DNA from: Incurvaria masculella | Lineage: Eukaryota > Arthropoda > Insecta > Lepidoptera > Incurvariidae | Direction: 5' to 3' | Length of the DNA stretch: 64,000 nucleotides | NCBI GenBank assembly: GCA_946894095.1 | Contig: OX335655.1 | Location: 12,586,001-12,650,000, forward strand | In this document: piece after piece, positions 41,699-52,889 of the stretch | How positions within the stretch are numbered: position 1 is the first letter of the stretch | Layout of the letters: each line of letters starts with the position of its first letter | Notes under the pieces: model-generated | The model's database searches: none | Told to the model about the DNA's origin: nothing | The model's input: the letters and a program-made list of their open reading frames with translations, nothing else | Position numbers and translations under genes: made by a program

Positions 41699-42957
41699 TT
41701 GGTTGGGGAAAAAGTTTCTTCGCATTTTTTAAGAAAATTCAAAACATTTTTTAATATGGTTTATTTACATTTAACTAAAGTATGTAGGTACCATTTTGTT
41801 CGATAACTTTTTGCCATCTTGTAGGTAGGGACATGATCCCATTGCTATAGAAATATTGGGACTTCTGATCAATATACCGCGACAAGTGGTTTTGGCAGTC
41901 CTCTCGTGATGTTAACCTGACACTGCCTAAGGAATTCTGAAGAGACCTAAACAGGTGGAAATCTGAAGGTGCAAGGTCAGGACTATACGGCGGATGCATT
42001 AACACCTCCCAGCCAAACTCTCTTAGTTTTTGCTGAGTGGCTAAAGATGTGTGAGGTCTAGCGTTATCATGATGAAAAACCACACCCCTTCTGTTGATTA
42101 ATTCCGGCCGCTTTCTCTCAACTTCTTGCTTTAATCTCATCAGTTGTTCGCAGTAGAGTTCAGAATCGATGGTCCTGCCTGGTGGTAACAGCTCATAATG
42201 AATAATGCCCTGCCAATCCCACCACACACACAGCATCACCTTGTTGCGAGTTAACCCGGGTTTCGCCACAGTCTGTGAAGCTTGACCGGCCTTTGACCAC
42301 GACCTTTTTCGCACGTTCTTGTCGTACGTGATCCACTTTTCATCACCAGTTATCAGCTTCTTCAAAAATGGTTCGGTTTCATTACGTCGTAATAAAGAAT
42401 CACAAATGAGTACACGGTTCATTAGGTTTCTTTCAGTGAGCTCGTGAGGTACCCAAATATCGAGCTTTTTTGTGTACCGAGTTTTTTTCAAATGCGCCAA
42501 AACTGTTTTGTGGTCAATTCCTAGTTCTTCAGCTACGTCGTAACTACTGATACGCCGATCTTGCTCCACTTTTTCAAAAATGGCATCCATTTTATCCGTA
42601 ATAGGGCGACCAGAGCGACGTGCATTTCAAACGTGCAACCAAATTTGTGCTACTCTCACAGACACTGCACTAGGTCTATAAACATCGCAAATTTTTTTCG
42701 CGGCTTGCGTTGCATTTTTACATTTTTTGTAGTAAAATTTTAAAATGTATCGAATTTCTTCATTAGATTCACTCATTTTGACAGTACGAAAAACAAATGA
42801 GAATCACACATTTTCCTAATTTGAATTTGGAATTATGTTCTTTAAAATTTAAACTTTCAATGATACCAAAACCAGCCAGATACAAATAGTATAGCCAAAG
42901 AGATTTTATTACAAGTTCATACATACTATAATGCGAAAAGACTTTTTCCCCGACCTA
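41699..42957 (-). mobile_element. mariner DNA transposon, nearly full length but inactivated
   Basis: Imperfect ~28-bp terminal inverted repeats, ttggttggggaaaaagtttc at the left and its counterpart gactttttccccgacctat at the right, enclose a minus-strand mariner transposase. TA precedes the left TIR; the right flank reads TT, so one copy of the TA duplication has probably mutated. Total 1259 bp, the normal mariner size. Confidence 0.93.
41775..42777 (-). pseudogene. mariner transposase (DD34D), broken in the DNA-binding domain
   Basis: The 271-codon open segment 41775-42590 carries GDEKWITYD (first Asp), HHDNARPH (second) and YSPDLAPSD (third). There are 34 residues between the last two catalytic aspartates, the mariner DD34D signature, and WVPHELTERN is also intact. 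Upstream, 42591-42777 still reads MSESNEEIRYILKFYYKKCK and the first helix-turn-helix, but about 20 residues are missing between AQIW and RRSGRP and a stop codon sits at the deletion. The catalytic domain looks intact; the N-terminal binding domain is not. Subfamily is not assigned with certainty (mellifera/cecropia-like from memory). Confidence 0.92.
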
Positions 42958-42984
42958 TTATAGACACAATACTATGACATATTT

Positions 42985-43747
42985 AAAAAACCCGACAGCG
43001 TAAAAAATTGTAACTTAAAATTGACTTAGTAAACGAACTGAAAAGATAGAAACAAGTTGAAAAATTAAATATTTGTTGTGTTTGAATTATCATGGTTGAC
43101 AGTGTTTACAAACGCAGTCGGAGGCATCAAATAGCCCCAGTACGTTCCATAGTAAATGACTAGCGATTTTATGGATTATTTCGGTGGAGCAAGAAAATAC
43201 GTGGTGGGGGAAGTTCCAATATCCTATCTTTCATTTTTATGTCTAAAGTGAGGTTTTTTTTTCTCGTTCTCGGTGTCACCTATCATCATGAAATTTACAT
43301 AGGTACACTTTCAATGAATTTAATAACAAAAAAATAATATAAATCATAGTTAAACTATTTGATGCACAATATGAATTATATAATGATATATTATATATTT
43401 CCCAATACATTCCATTATTAATGACTAGCGATTTTCTTAGTGATATGGGTATAGCAAAAATAAACTTATTGAGACAAATTATAATCTCCTAACTGTCATA
43501 TAATAAATACGAAAGTAAGTTTGTCTGTTTCGCGAACTCAACCGACCATCGTGAAATTTGCATAGGCACATCATTGAAAATATAAATCGTAGTTAATGTA
43601 TCTTATGCCTCCGACTGCGTTTGTAAACACTGTCAACCATGATCATTCAAACACAACAAATATTTAATTTTTCAACTTGTTTCTATCTTTTCAGTTCGTT
43701 TACTAAGTCAATTTTAAGTTACAATTTTTTACGCTGTCGGGTTTTTT
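42985..43747. mobile_element. Foldback element with ~138-bp inverted repeats
   Basis: Left arm 42985-43125 (aaaaaacccgacagcgtaaa to cgcagtcggaggcat) is repeated inverted at 43607-43747 with very few mismatches. The ~480-bp core contains a Helitron-like fragment (43480-43600) and no coding sequence. It begins 27 bp after the mariner ends. I assign no superfamily. Confidence 0.88.
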
Positions 43748-43867
43748 ATATTTTTAAATAATTTGTTTTATTTTAATTATTTTTAGTTTTCGTAGAGCAT
43801 GCATTTATCATTTAAATATCTGCACGTTAATAAATTCCAACGAAAGTAAGGTTAGGTATTATTATGG

Positions 43868-44240
43868 AACCTGACATGGATGGCTAATATAACACAACTA
43901 CCGTCATGATATAAGCCTAATTCAACAAATTCCAAAAGGAATTAGGTGACAGGTCAGGACCTTCCTTTACACAGAATCACGGCTGCACACGGATACCATG
44001 GGTGGAAAATACAGACAATGATCAATTGCCACTTCGTCCATAGTTTTTCCTAATGCGGTGATACCAACTCAGGCGGGATTAACCCTGTCACCTAGTAGGG
44101 TAAGGTGACCTACAGTTTTACATGGGTTCCGAACCATGAACAACTTGCAAGATAAAGTGGTGTATAACAGATGCGAGGATTTGAGCCCACAACCTCTTGC
44201 ATGAAAGGCAATATTTTAGTCCCTACACTACGAGGTGTAA
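43868..44240 (-). mobile_element. tRNA-derived SINE, nearly full length
   Basis: Tail cctgacatggatggctaata; head on the minus strand ctcgtagtgtagggac ... gggctcaaatcc, a recognisable A/B box pair. About 375 bp. Confidence 0.8.
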
Positions 44241-44378
44241 CAAATAGAGTTTTTTGATTGATATTAAAACAAAACTACATTTTCTAAAAGTTTCTTCATG
44301 TTATCTTTAAGGCTTTAATGAAGTCATCAGTTCATAGAATGAGATTCCCTCATTCAACGAATTTTGATCATATGCCGA

Positions 44379-44597
44379 TATATACAAGGTTTTAGTGGAG
44401 GTATGGTTCAAACGTTAACGTATTCCTTGGCATATTTGAAACAAAAAGGATATACATTTTATTTGTAGGTATTTAAAATGTATGGGGAAAATCTTTTTCA
44501 AGTCGTACAACAAAATATCTTCTACCTTTTTAGCTCCAAATATGCCGAGGAATATGTGGTTAGCTTTTGGACCATATCTCCGTTAACACCCTATATA
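44379..44597. mobile_element. ~220-bp foldback MITE
   Basis: Left arm tatatacaaggttttagtgg aggtatgg ... tccttggcatatttg is complementary, with mismatches, to caaatatgccgaggaata ... ccatatctccgttaacaccc tatata. It lies between a SINE and a Tc1/mariner remnant. Confidence 0.75.
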
Positions 44598-44691
44598 TGG
44601 TTTTTTTAGAATCTCCCTCTCATCATCGTTGATTACAGTTACACTAAATTTATAAGCGAACAGTTCGGTCGTTATATCCTGTGGTTATATA

Positions 44692-45666
44692 CAGGGTCCG
44701 TCACTCGAAGTGTTACCAATTGAAAATGATGTTATTTAGTTAATTGAAGTACGGTTCGTTAAAAATTATATCACAATAAAACATTGTGACTTTCAATGTT
44801 TCAAGAGCTTTCTGAGACGATCCTGAGTGTTGTTGGAACTTCCAGCGTTTCGTACCGCATTGTTTACACGTGCACATGGTATGAGCGCCTCATTTAACAC
44901 CTTTTGCACACACTTGCTGGTTGACTTTGACGCCCTTCTCGATAAACACGAGTGAATAGCGACCATTTGCGGTCACTGCAGCCGAGACCATAACAGAAGC
45001 GGGCGCTTGCTTACGAACGGGAACTCCATCGTCTAAATTCTCGTTGGATTTGCCCTGTAGCCAAACACGAAAATGTTATTTGTTTATATACTGTTAGACA
45101 GTAAACATTTTTTCATCAGAAAAAACAATGTTTTCCAGATCGCCAGGCAAGACTTTCATTGCTTGAGCTCTTTGTAGTCGAACTGCCTTCTGCGCTGAAC
45201 TAAGATGCTATAATTTTTGTATCTTGTTGGTAGGGCTTCAGTTGCATTTCTTTTTGTTTCAGTATGCGCCGATTACTTGAGTCGGGTATTGTCTGACTTT
45301 TCGCAAATTTTGCAGAACACTGGTGAGGATTTCCTTGAATTCGAGCCTTTACCTTTCGAACCATATCATGTGATACTGCTATTTTCGGATGACCGCCTCT
45401 ATGCCGTTTAGCAATGCTAGGTTATAACGCACATGTAAATGTCGGAGCTCCCAAACGATGACTGGTTGTGATTTTCCGGTCAAATACAAAACGATCACAA
45501 TGTTAGGTTTAATATCCATTGCGAAAATTTATTATACAATTCAAATTTGTTCCCGCTCTTTTCGCCCACTTAAAAACAATTAAACAAATTGACATTTCAA
45601 CAAAATTTTGGCGCGCTGTCATTATTATTTTGAAAATAGAAGTAACAGTTCAAGTGACGGACCCAG
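44692..45666 (-). mobile_element. Degenerate Tc1/mariner-superfamily transposon
   Basis: Terminal inverted repeats cagggtccgtcactcgaagt and the complement of acttgaactg-gacggaccc type at the right (agttcaagtgacggacccag) are flanked by TA on both sides (44690-44691 and 45667-45668). Length 975 bp. Between them lies a decayed minus-strand transposase. Confidence 0.85.
44800..45528 (-). pseudogene. Tc1/mariner-like transposase remnant
   Basis: Minus-strand reading in several frames gives GKSQP, EMVRKVKARIQGNPHQ-like text (seen as DMVRKVKARIQGNPHQC), LPGDLENIVFSDEKMFTV with the first catalytic Asp, and ASVMVSAAVTANGRYSLVF, then FQQ before decay. Stops and frameshifts interrupt it. The pattern FSDEKxFTV / ASVMVW is that of Tc1/mariner relatives distinct from the mariner at 41699-42957. 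Confidence 0.75.
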
Positions 45667-45668
45667 TA

Positions 45669-46300
45669 GTAATCGCTTTGATCACAGGATTTCATCCATG
45701 TATAAACTAACTGAAAATTAAAATTCAATAATCTCCATAATAACCAGGATTATAATATTTATATCCACTACTTCTTAAGACTGGAAGTTGTCTCTTGACT
45801 GACAGCTTTGAATGTGAGTCAAAAACATTGTTAAAGCCATTTTTATTTAATTATTGAGCTAGTTAAGTTCCAGTTTCACAGTTTAGAACTTTAACTGGAT
45901 GCGGCGAAAGAGACCTGGATTCATCGTTTGCAAATATATGTGGGCCCGAGGTCCACAATCGCCCGATCGAATGTGTTACCTTGGAGCTTATAAACTGTTA
46001 TATGACCTGAGTTGGTGTGACCAGCGCGCTTGCGTAAACAAAAATCATTTGAATTAATTTTTAACGTTGAATATTTTGATGTTTTTGGAATTTCTTATTC
46101 CAAATTACATTTAAACATATAAGTTGCATACCTTTTTGTAAACTATTTAAAAAACCCTTTAGTTTGATACCCCACTCGATAGGTTTCAAGAAAAAATATA
46201 TTTGAAAACACATAATTTGGCACCAAAAATCAGCCATGATTTTTTTTTATGATTTTGATATACCCAGTGTCACTCTCACAATTAAGACGAATGTAACGAC
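45669..46300. other. Intergenic AT-rich sequence
   Basis: No recognisable coding sequence or element ends. Confidence 0.45.
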
Positions 46301-46556
46301 ACCTCTCAAGCTAAAATCCATCAAGCCGTTTAGGCTGCAGGGGGCGACAAAGAAATATACATACATACATACACTCGAAAAACATAACCCTCCTTCTTTC
46401 GCAGTCGGGTAAAAAATACACGAAAGTCAACACAACACAACAACAACAACAAACAAGTGAGGTTATGTTAATGTTATAATAGACCACTCGAAAAAGTTGA
46501 GTAGTCCACTATGATTGCACATACTCGTCCGAAAGAACTCTGATGCACGGGTTTTT

Positions 46557-46926
46557 ATTATGTAACTGGACATGGATGGCTAATACGGATCTGAACGTAA
46601 GATATCAGCCTTACACACCACATGGGAACTAGGTGCCATTCCAGGACCTTTCTTATATTCCTCGGCTACATTGAACTGGATGGAAAACACGGACAATTCT
46701 CATTACCGCTTCGACCATCGTTCATTGAATGCGATGGTACCAACGCTGGCAGGAACTACCCTACCACCTAGTAAGTTAGGTAGGGGACCGACAGTTTAAC
46801 GTGGAATCCGAACCACAGCCGGCCTCAACGGTTAAAAGTGGTCACATATCCCAACCGCGCTCAGAGGTGCTTACCCAGGTTATCGAATCGCAAAGCGTCG
46901 CACCACTGGGCTACCGAGGCTGACAC
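46557..46926 (-). mobile_element. tRNA-derived SINE, nearly full length
   Basis: Tail tatgtaactggacatggatg; head gcctcggtagcccagtggtg cgacgctttgcgattcgata on the minus strand. About 370 bp. The head type differs slightly from the copy at 20941. Confidence 0.8.
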
Positions 46927-47519
46927 GATACGAGTACCATCAGAGTAACCGCCAGAGTACACAATTTCAGAGTCAACTCTTATCGTCAAGCGAGACTTTA
47001 CAAAACCCCTTCATTGAAAGCGATAATAACAATGTGTCGCCATATTGGTCCGGTGAAAGTTTTGCTCCTTCGCGAAAATAAATATCTGAAAAATACTATT
47101 AAACAACGACTGCACTGAAAACTTTCACATGGCTGAATTTCAGGAGATTTATTTACGACCGAAGTTTTAGTTTAAGTTATGGTCGAAGTGTCTATTTGAG
47201 TCTTCCGTGGGTTTCGAAATTCTGCAAGGACACGAAATACCCATACAATCTGGAATTAGTATGACATCTAAATATAATAAGACGGAAAATATACAAATAA
47301 CCTTCAACTGTTTTTTAATGAAATCGAACATAACATAAAAAAATAATATTATTTCTTTGCAATAAACGTCCTAATTAACAAAATAACCCTGTAGATTGAT
47401 TCATTAGTAAGAAATAAAAAAATACATAGCATTTAGTACCTATAATATTAAGCATATACAATGCCATCTACATTAAATCATTGTGATGAGATCTTAAACA
47501 TAATCTGAAAAAGTTTTTA

Positions 47520-47605
47520 GTTCTTGAAATTTGTCTGAATCAGGATTAAAATCTGCGATCTTTGCATTACTCTACCGCTGAGCTATCCAGTAAAAAAGAG
47601 TGGCT
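47520..47605 (-). mobile_element. Second tRNA-like SINE head
   Basis: On the minus strand ggatagctcagcggtagag followed by tttgcattac-like arm and gatcgcagattttaatcctg attc. The A box is good, the B box decayed. Relatives are at 24325-24352 (agctcagcggtag) and 23524-23560 (gcaggattataatctgcgac). No acceptor-stem pairing, so not a tRNA gene. Confidence 0.5.
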
Positions 47606-47843
47606 GACATAATTGTCTGAATAGATCAGCGGTTTAGCAATTGACATATAGTCCAAAGTAGGTAACTTCAAAAGCTGTTTAAGAAGGTCTTCTGAGTATT
47701 TTGAAGATCTGATTAAAATTGTACAATGTAGGTGTTGTTTAATAACCTCAAATTATTGAGATTACTGTAATTTAATATCCATTAAATATATAATAATATC
47801 ACTTTACTCTCTACAGTTTCATTAACACATAATATATTTACAA

Positions 47844-48727
47844 CTAGCTGCGTTACCCGGCTCCGCTCGGGTTAGTGTCGGCTAAACTTTTTCATGGATA
47901 AAAATTTGCCCACATGGCTTGTCCAAATTCGGGTCAAACTGATCCAGGACAATGTATCCATCTATCAAATTTAATCAAGATCGTTTGAGGCGAAATAGCA
48001 TGATTTAATGAGAAACATTTTAGAGCTTCTTTGAAATTTGGTGGCTATTTAAAAAAAAAGCATTAGCTGCCAGAACTTTTCTGCACTTGCACTGCTACAT
48101 TGCATACTTAGTAAGTACATAACGTGTAACGTAGGTAAGTTTTGCGTGGACTCTAACCCACAGCCAGCCTCAACATCGAAAACGGTAACCCATCCCGAAC
48201 CTGACTGCTCCCAGAGATGCGAGAGACTTTAATAAAATACGCATATAAATCTGGTAAGTGGTTCGCAAGTTATAAGAATTTAACACTCACTACTCACCAC
48301 TCTGGTAATAAGGCTTTATATTACTAAGCCTATAAGTTTTGAGTAGAATCAGGCTAGCGGTAGATACAATCCGCATCTAAATCAAGTAATTGGTTCTCAA
48401 GTAATAAGTATTTTATTCCACTGGTCGCACCTCTGGCGATTTAGCGTGATCCTGTTGTATGACAGCCACATCTTAACGTAAGCGAATCTAAATTATATTT
48501 AGCCTATCCTAATTCCCGGGTAGTTAAATGTACGTGTACTAAGTTTCATCTATTCGGATGATCGGTTTAAGAGTTATGGAGGAACATACATACATACATA
48601 CAGCACTCATTTCTAAAAATCGTCAATTTAGTTTTAGTATCATACATAAAGTCTACAAACGAAGTAACTTAGAATACAAAGCAACTTACTCCATGAACAA
48701 CCCTTACAGATTTATTATTAGTATAGA
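47844..48727 (-). mobile_element. Probable Helitron, reverse orientation
   Basis: Read on the minus strand it starts TCTATACTAATAATAAATCT after A and ends with acccgagcggagccgggtaa cgcagCTAG followed by T, again the A|TC...CTAG|T pattern with a 3' hairpin-like GC stretch. It contains (CATA)n and no intact coding sequence. Confidence 0.65.
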
Positions 48728-49126
48728 TTACCGTCATTAGAAAGCCTCTAACTAAATTTATTTTAATTTATTTGAGACGTTTCTACATCCAATAATAGCA
48801 TTCACTCTTACATACACATGCAAATATAAAACGCCTTCGCTATGTAATGCAAGAAATGAAATATGTTCAGAGTTTCGTAACAAAGTTAAGAACTTGAAAA
48901 ATGCATAAACTTGTAAAATTGAATTATGGAGTTTTCTATGTACTCCATAATAGTGGCGGCGTGAAACTGAAAATACATGTGCAGTAGTAGTCCGAAGGAA
49001 AAAGGATAATTCGAATAGCTAATTGTTAAGGTAAATATTTGGAAAACCAGTCAAATGCGAGTAGGACTTGCACATGAAGGATTCCGTACCATCATATAAC
49101 ACAAAAGATTACGTTTTTTATATTAA

Positions 49127-49597
49127 GGCGCTAGGACTAGCCAACTACTCGCGCCATACAAATGCACTTTTTAACAAATGTAATAATATGTAGTGAAACT
49201 CTTCAGCAAATCCAAATAGAACTCCAGACTGATAATGGATTGTTAATATTTTTTTATTCCATCATTTATTTAAATAATAATAAAAATAAAAAAGTTCATT
49301 TTTCTCATTAGAAATCTGAAAGTAATTCGATTTCTAGATATAAGCAAAAACAGCATATATGCATAAACAAAAAAATCCATTTGCTTTTAGATTTCTACAT
49401 TTAGTCAAAAAAGTTCGGAAATGGACACCGTTTCCGCAATGTATTTTGTATAGAAAAAGGAAACATACATTAATGAAAATAGGTCGATTCCTAGACAAGG
49501 AATCATATATTGTAAGAATGACACTTATAATCGACGGACTTAGTTAGTTAACTTGGGGTGCCTCGTCTAACTTTGCGATTTGGCTAGTACCAGGGCC
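49127..49597 (+). mobile_element. 471-bp TTAA-flanked MITE, copy B
   Basis: The same length as copy A and about 95% identical by eye, flanked by TTAA at 49123-49126 and 49598-49601. It is inserted in an antisense CCGT-repeat element, which resumes directly at 49602. Confidence 0.88.
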
Positions 49598-49703
49598 TTA
49601 ACTATAATTGTTTTTAAATTTTACCTATTTGTTCTTACAGCAGCAAAATAAATACACACCCTGAAAATTTCTGCTGCTAACCTATTACGGTTCATGATAT
49701 ACA

Positions 49704-50286
49704 ACAGGGTGCGTCGGTACTTTACGCCTGACCAAAAACTGCTTCTTTACAAGGCGCAGATAAGGTCAGCGTGGAGTACTGTTCGCATTTGTGTGACAGC
49801 TCAGCTAAGCACCTGCTTGGCTCTATGGACTCGATACACCGTCGGGCCGTGCGTCTCGTCGACGACCCTGAGGTATCTCTAAATTTGGAGACCCTCCAAC
49901 TCAAAAGGGATGTCTCTCTCTGTCTTCTATCGTCTTTGCCATGGAGAATGCTCGTCGGAGTTGCATAACGCTGTTCCTCCGTCCCCTTTCTACCTACGGT
50001 CAACGCGGAACAGGGAGAAAATGCACTAATTCACAGTCGACATTCCATAAATAAGAACCCACCGATCCCCTATATCCTTTATCTATAAGGTCGGCAAACA
50101 ATGAAATGAACTCCCTCCGATGTATTTCCCCCAAATTACGACCTGGGGTCCTTCAAACGTGGTGTGAAGAAGCACCTGGCCGGCCGGCATGGTTTTCGCA
50201 GCCCCCCTGAATGTTCGAAAACCCATGGGCGTCGTCGGGCACCTTTAGGTCCTGGCGTACGCCATATGCCGCGCTTAACATAAAAA
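49704..50286 (+). mobile_element. CR1-like LINE 3' fragment
   Basis: Readings RRYFTPDQKLLLYKAQIRSA, DSSAKHLLGSMDSIHRRAVR, LVDDPEVSLNLETLQLKRDV and later RGVKKHLAGRHG-type sequence (seen in another frame) are the reverse-transcriptase C-terminus with frameshifts. Inserted in CCGT-repeat copy 5. Confidence 0.8.
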
Positions 50287-50473
50287 AACATCCCTGTGAC
50301 AGACGGACGGACGGACAACGGAGGCTTAGTAATAGGGTCCCATTGGCACCCATTGGGTTCGAAACCTTGAACTGAAATTTCGTTATTACAGAATTCGTTT
50401 TCTTCATTTATATTCATTTTCTAGCTGAGGTTTCCATCTCCGCTCGGGTCAATTTTGTTTTGGCTAACCACCA

Positions 50474-50597
50474 GGGCGTGTATTCTTGGCATTCAGTCAT
50501 TGCGGATTCAGTAGAGTTAACAGTAATGTCAAAGTAAAATCTTTTTTCAGTTAACTCTACTGAATCCGCAATGACTGAATGCCAAGAATACACGCCC
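50474..50597. mobile_element. 124-bp near-perfect foldback MITE
   Basis: The arm gggcgtgtattcttggcatt cagtcattgcggattcagta gagttaac is repeated inverted with no visible mismatch around a ~28-bp centre. No clear target duplication (CCA / TAA). Confidence 0.9.
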
Positions 50598-50765
50598 TAA
50601 ACGCACCGCGCCGCATCGCCCGCCCGTGACTTTTTTTGCTCGGATCCTTCTTTTCTCTTCACAAGAATTAAGTTTTCAGTTGCAAAATGTTTTTTTTCAA
50701 ATTCGACTGGCAGTTCCTGTTCCAAAAAAATCCAAATCCGCTTGAGTCATCGCCCGTGCTCTTAA

Positions 50766-51083
50766 GAGGATAATGAGGTGATCGAGTTCCCTACAAATGG
50801 CTCGTGTCGGTTTCCTCTCGAGGAATATTTTCTGAAATTTTGCACATTAAATAAATTAACCGCGAACAGCTTGATTTTTTTGTCTTATCTTACATCCATG
50901 CTATAAGCCTCTAAATATTTGTATCAAAATATTTAAGTTATCGTGGACATAAGTTAGTCTAAAAAACTCAAAAGGTCTCTACGGGTTTAATTAATCTGTA
51001 AAATTTCAGAAAAATATTTTCTTAATTTGATTGAGTAAACAGGTACGAGCCATTGTATGGAAAGTAATCACCTCATTATCCTC
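50766..51083. mobile_element. 318-bp TTAA-flanked MITE of a second family
   Basis: Inverted ends gaggataatgaggtgat and atcacctcattatcctc lie between TTAA at 50762-50765 and 51084-51087. A second inverted block (aatggctcgt / acgagccatt) lies inside. The sequence is unrelated to the 471-bp family. Confidence 0.82.
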
Positions 51084-51317
51084 TTAATTAATTAATCTCT
51101 AAATAATTAATTTCGGTAAGCCTTCTTTCTGGATTCTTTTTCGGCCTCTAAGGATCTCAGCGTGATGTGAAATTTTTTTCAAATCAGACTGCTTGTTCCA
51201 GAGATAACCGCTTTTAAACCAAAGAACAAACTCTTTAGCTGTATTATATTAGTACACATTTCTTTAAAAATACATTATAGTAATAAATATAACCCTTTTC
51301 GGTTGCGCCATATATGC

Positions 51318-51360
51318 GATATACTTACGAGCGCCATAATACGCTTGTAAGTATATCGGT
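51318..51360. repeat. Hairpin with 17-bp arms
   Basis: cgatatacttacgagcg / cgcttgtaagtatatcg with one mismatch, inside a slightly larger region bounded by cccttttc / gaaaaggg, suggesting a small foldback element of about 120 bp (51293-51411). Confidence 0.65.
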
Positions 51361-51411
51361 AAAATTCCGCAGTAGTCTAATAAAATACATCAGATCGCTG
51401 AAAAGGGGCCT

Positions 51412-51809
51412 TCACCGTGACACGGCAACCTCGTTATTTCAGATTATTCGCCGTAAGTAATCACGGCGCTGGAGGGAAATTCGCTCCGGAAAAAGCGCGG
51501 GAAAAAATCTCGGGATTGGAAAATCAAAGATGGCGGCGACGCAGTTGTTTGCGAAGTGCTCGCCGGATCAAAGCGCGCGGCTCTACAAATTGAGCCCGTG
51601 TGATGTCTGTTGTGGAACGACAGGGATCCGTTACACCCTTTGGTTCTTACATCGTTTGATGAGGAAATTAGCCGTTATTTGTCCCCTTTTGCCTAACCGT
51701 TCGTTTTTGGTTTATTTAATTTCTCTCACCGGGAAATTATTGGAAATTGATCTTGGAAATAATGTGGCCTTGATAGTGGTGATCCTGTGAGAGAAATGTG
51801 AAATGAAAA
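51412..51809 (+). other. Unassigned GC-richer stretch
   Basis: 51420-51610 is GC-richer (cactgtgac-free, ggcgctggagggaaattcgc) and contains an 86-codon opening at 51530 (MAATQLFAKCSPDQSARLYK). No domain recognised; may be a gene 5' region or a repeat. Confidence 0.25.
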
Positions 51810-51985
51810 ACCTGACATGGATAGCTAATATCATCGTACAACTACCGTCATGATATTAGCCCAATACACCACATTACCAAATGAATTAGAAGCCATGTCT
51901 GAACCTTCCCTTGGTGAGCACGGCTACATTGAACTGATAGGAAACACGGACAATTATTCATTGCCGCTTCAACCATATTTTGATC
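51810..51985 (-). mobile_element. tRNA-derived SINE, partial
   Basis: cctgacatggatagctaata ... atgatattagcccaatacac ... gccgcttcaaccatattttg; head missing. Confidence 0.75.
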
Positions 51986-52889
51986 CAATACTTTGTGTGT
52001 TTTATTTCATATTTTTATAACTTCAGCTAATTTGTACCAATCTGAGCGGCTCCTAGCCCAGGGGGGCCTCTTGCATGCCAGAGTTCTTGGGTTCAAAATC
52101 CGTTTCCAGATAACACATCACTTTCTTTTTCCGAGTTTGTATTTCGTGCTGAATGCCAGCTTGATATGGTTAATGGTTAGAAATCTATGTAAAATTTTAA
52201 GCCTCATTCCAATATTATATGGTAGAGTTAATTAAAAGAGTGTCCATTTTTCCTGCCATGGATTGCTAACGACATAGTTATCCCATCTTACCGAACTCAA
52301 AACATTATCATTAATCATACCGCATTATTCGCTTCGAGTGAGCACGGCTATATTAAGTAATTGATGCGTTAATTTTCTTCGAGATACTTTTGCATAAATA
52401 ATAAGGATAAACATTGGCAAACAGGTAAATCAAAGATAGAACCCAGCTTTTCTTCTGCTAACGAGTTTGCTTTACTGCAGAGCTAGTTTTACAGTGGTGT
52501 GTGAATAACAATTTAACGCAAGCAACAGTAATTTATTGAATGTGCATTGTAAACAGTACAAATATGTAGCTGATCTAAATATAAGAAATTAAGAAAACAA
52601 TCAATAAAAAATCAGAAATAATCACTTCGTTTGGATTTTGGAAAGTCTGAGATAAATAGTAAATAGACATTTAAAACACAGATGATATTGTTAGTTGAGT
52701 CAAACTGCTATATTAATAATATGGATACATAGGTTTATAATTATTATATATTTCTTTTACTACATTTGGGTGTAATAAGTCTGATGATAAAATTTAGTTG
52801 CTACAATACTTATGTGTTTCAGTGCTTGCCATGATAGGCCATTATAATTATGTGTTCAAAGAATCTGGCGCGGAGAAATTGTGAAATAT

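Larger units (their letters stand above)
49048..50370 (-). repeat. CCGT-repeat element, copy 5, split by two insertions
   Basis: Three pieces of one antisense copy: 49048-49122 (aggattccgtaccatcatat), 49602-49703 (cggttcatgatatacaacag) and 50287-50370 (ccctgtgacagacggacgga). The first gap is the 471-bp TTAA MITE, the second a CR1-like LINE tail. Confidence 0.85.

Noticed and set aside
47555..47605. Possible tRNA gene
   Set aside because: A good A box but a decayed B-box region and no pairing acceptor stem; it fits a SINE head.
52245..52500. Another SINE copy
   Set aside because: Only isolated phrases (gagcacggctatatt, gatagaacccagc) match the family; too degraded to bound.
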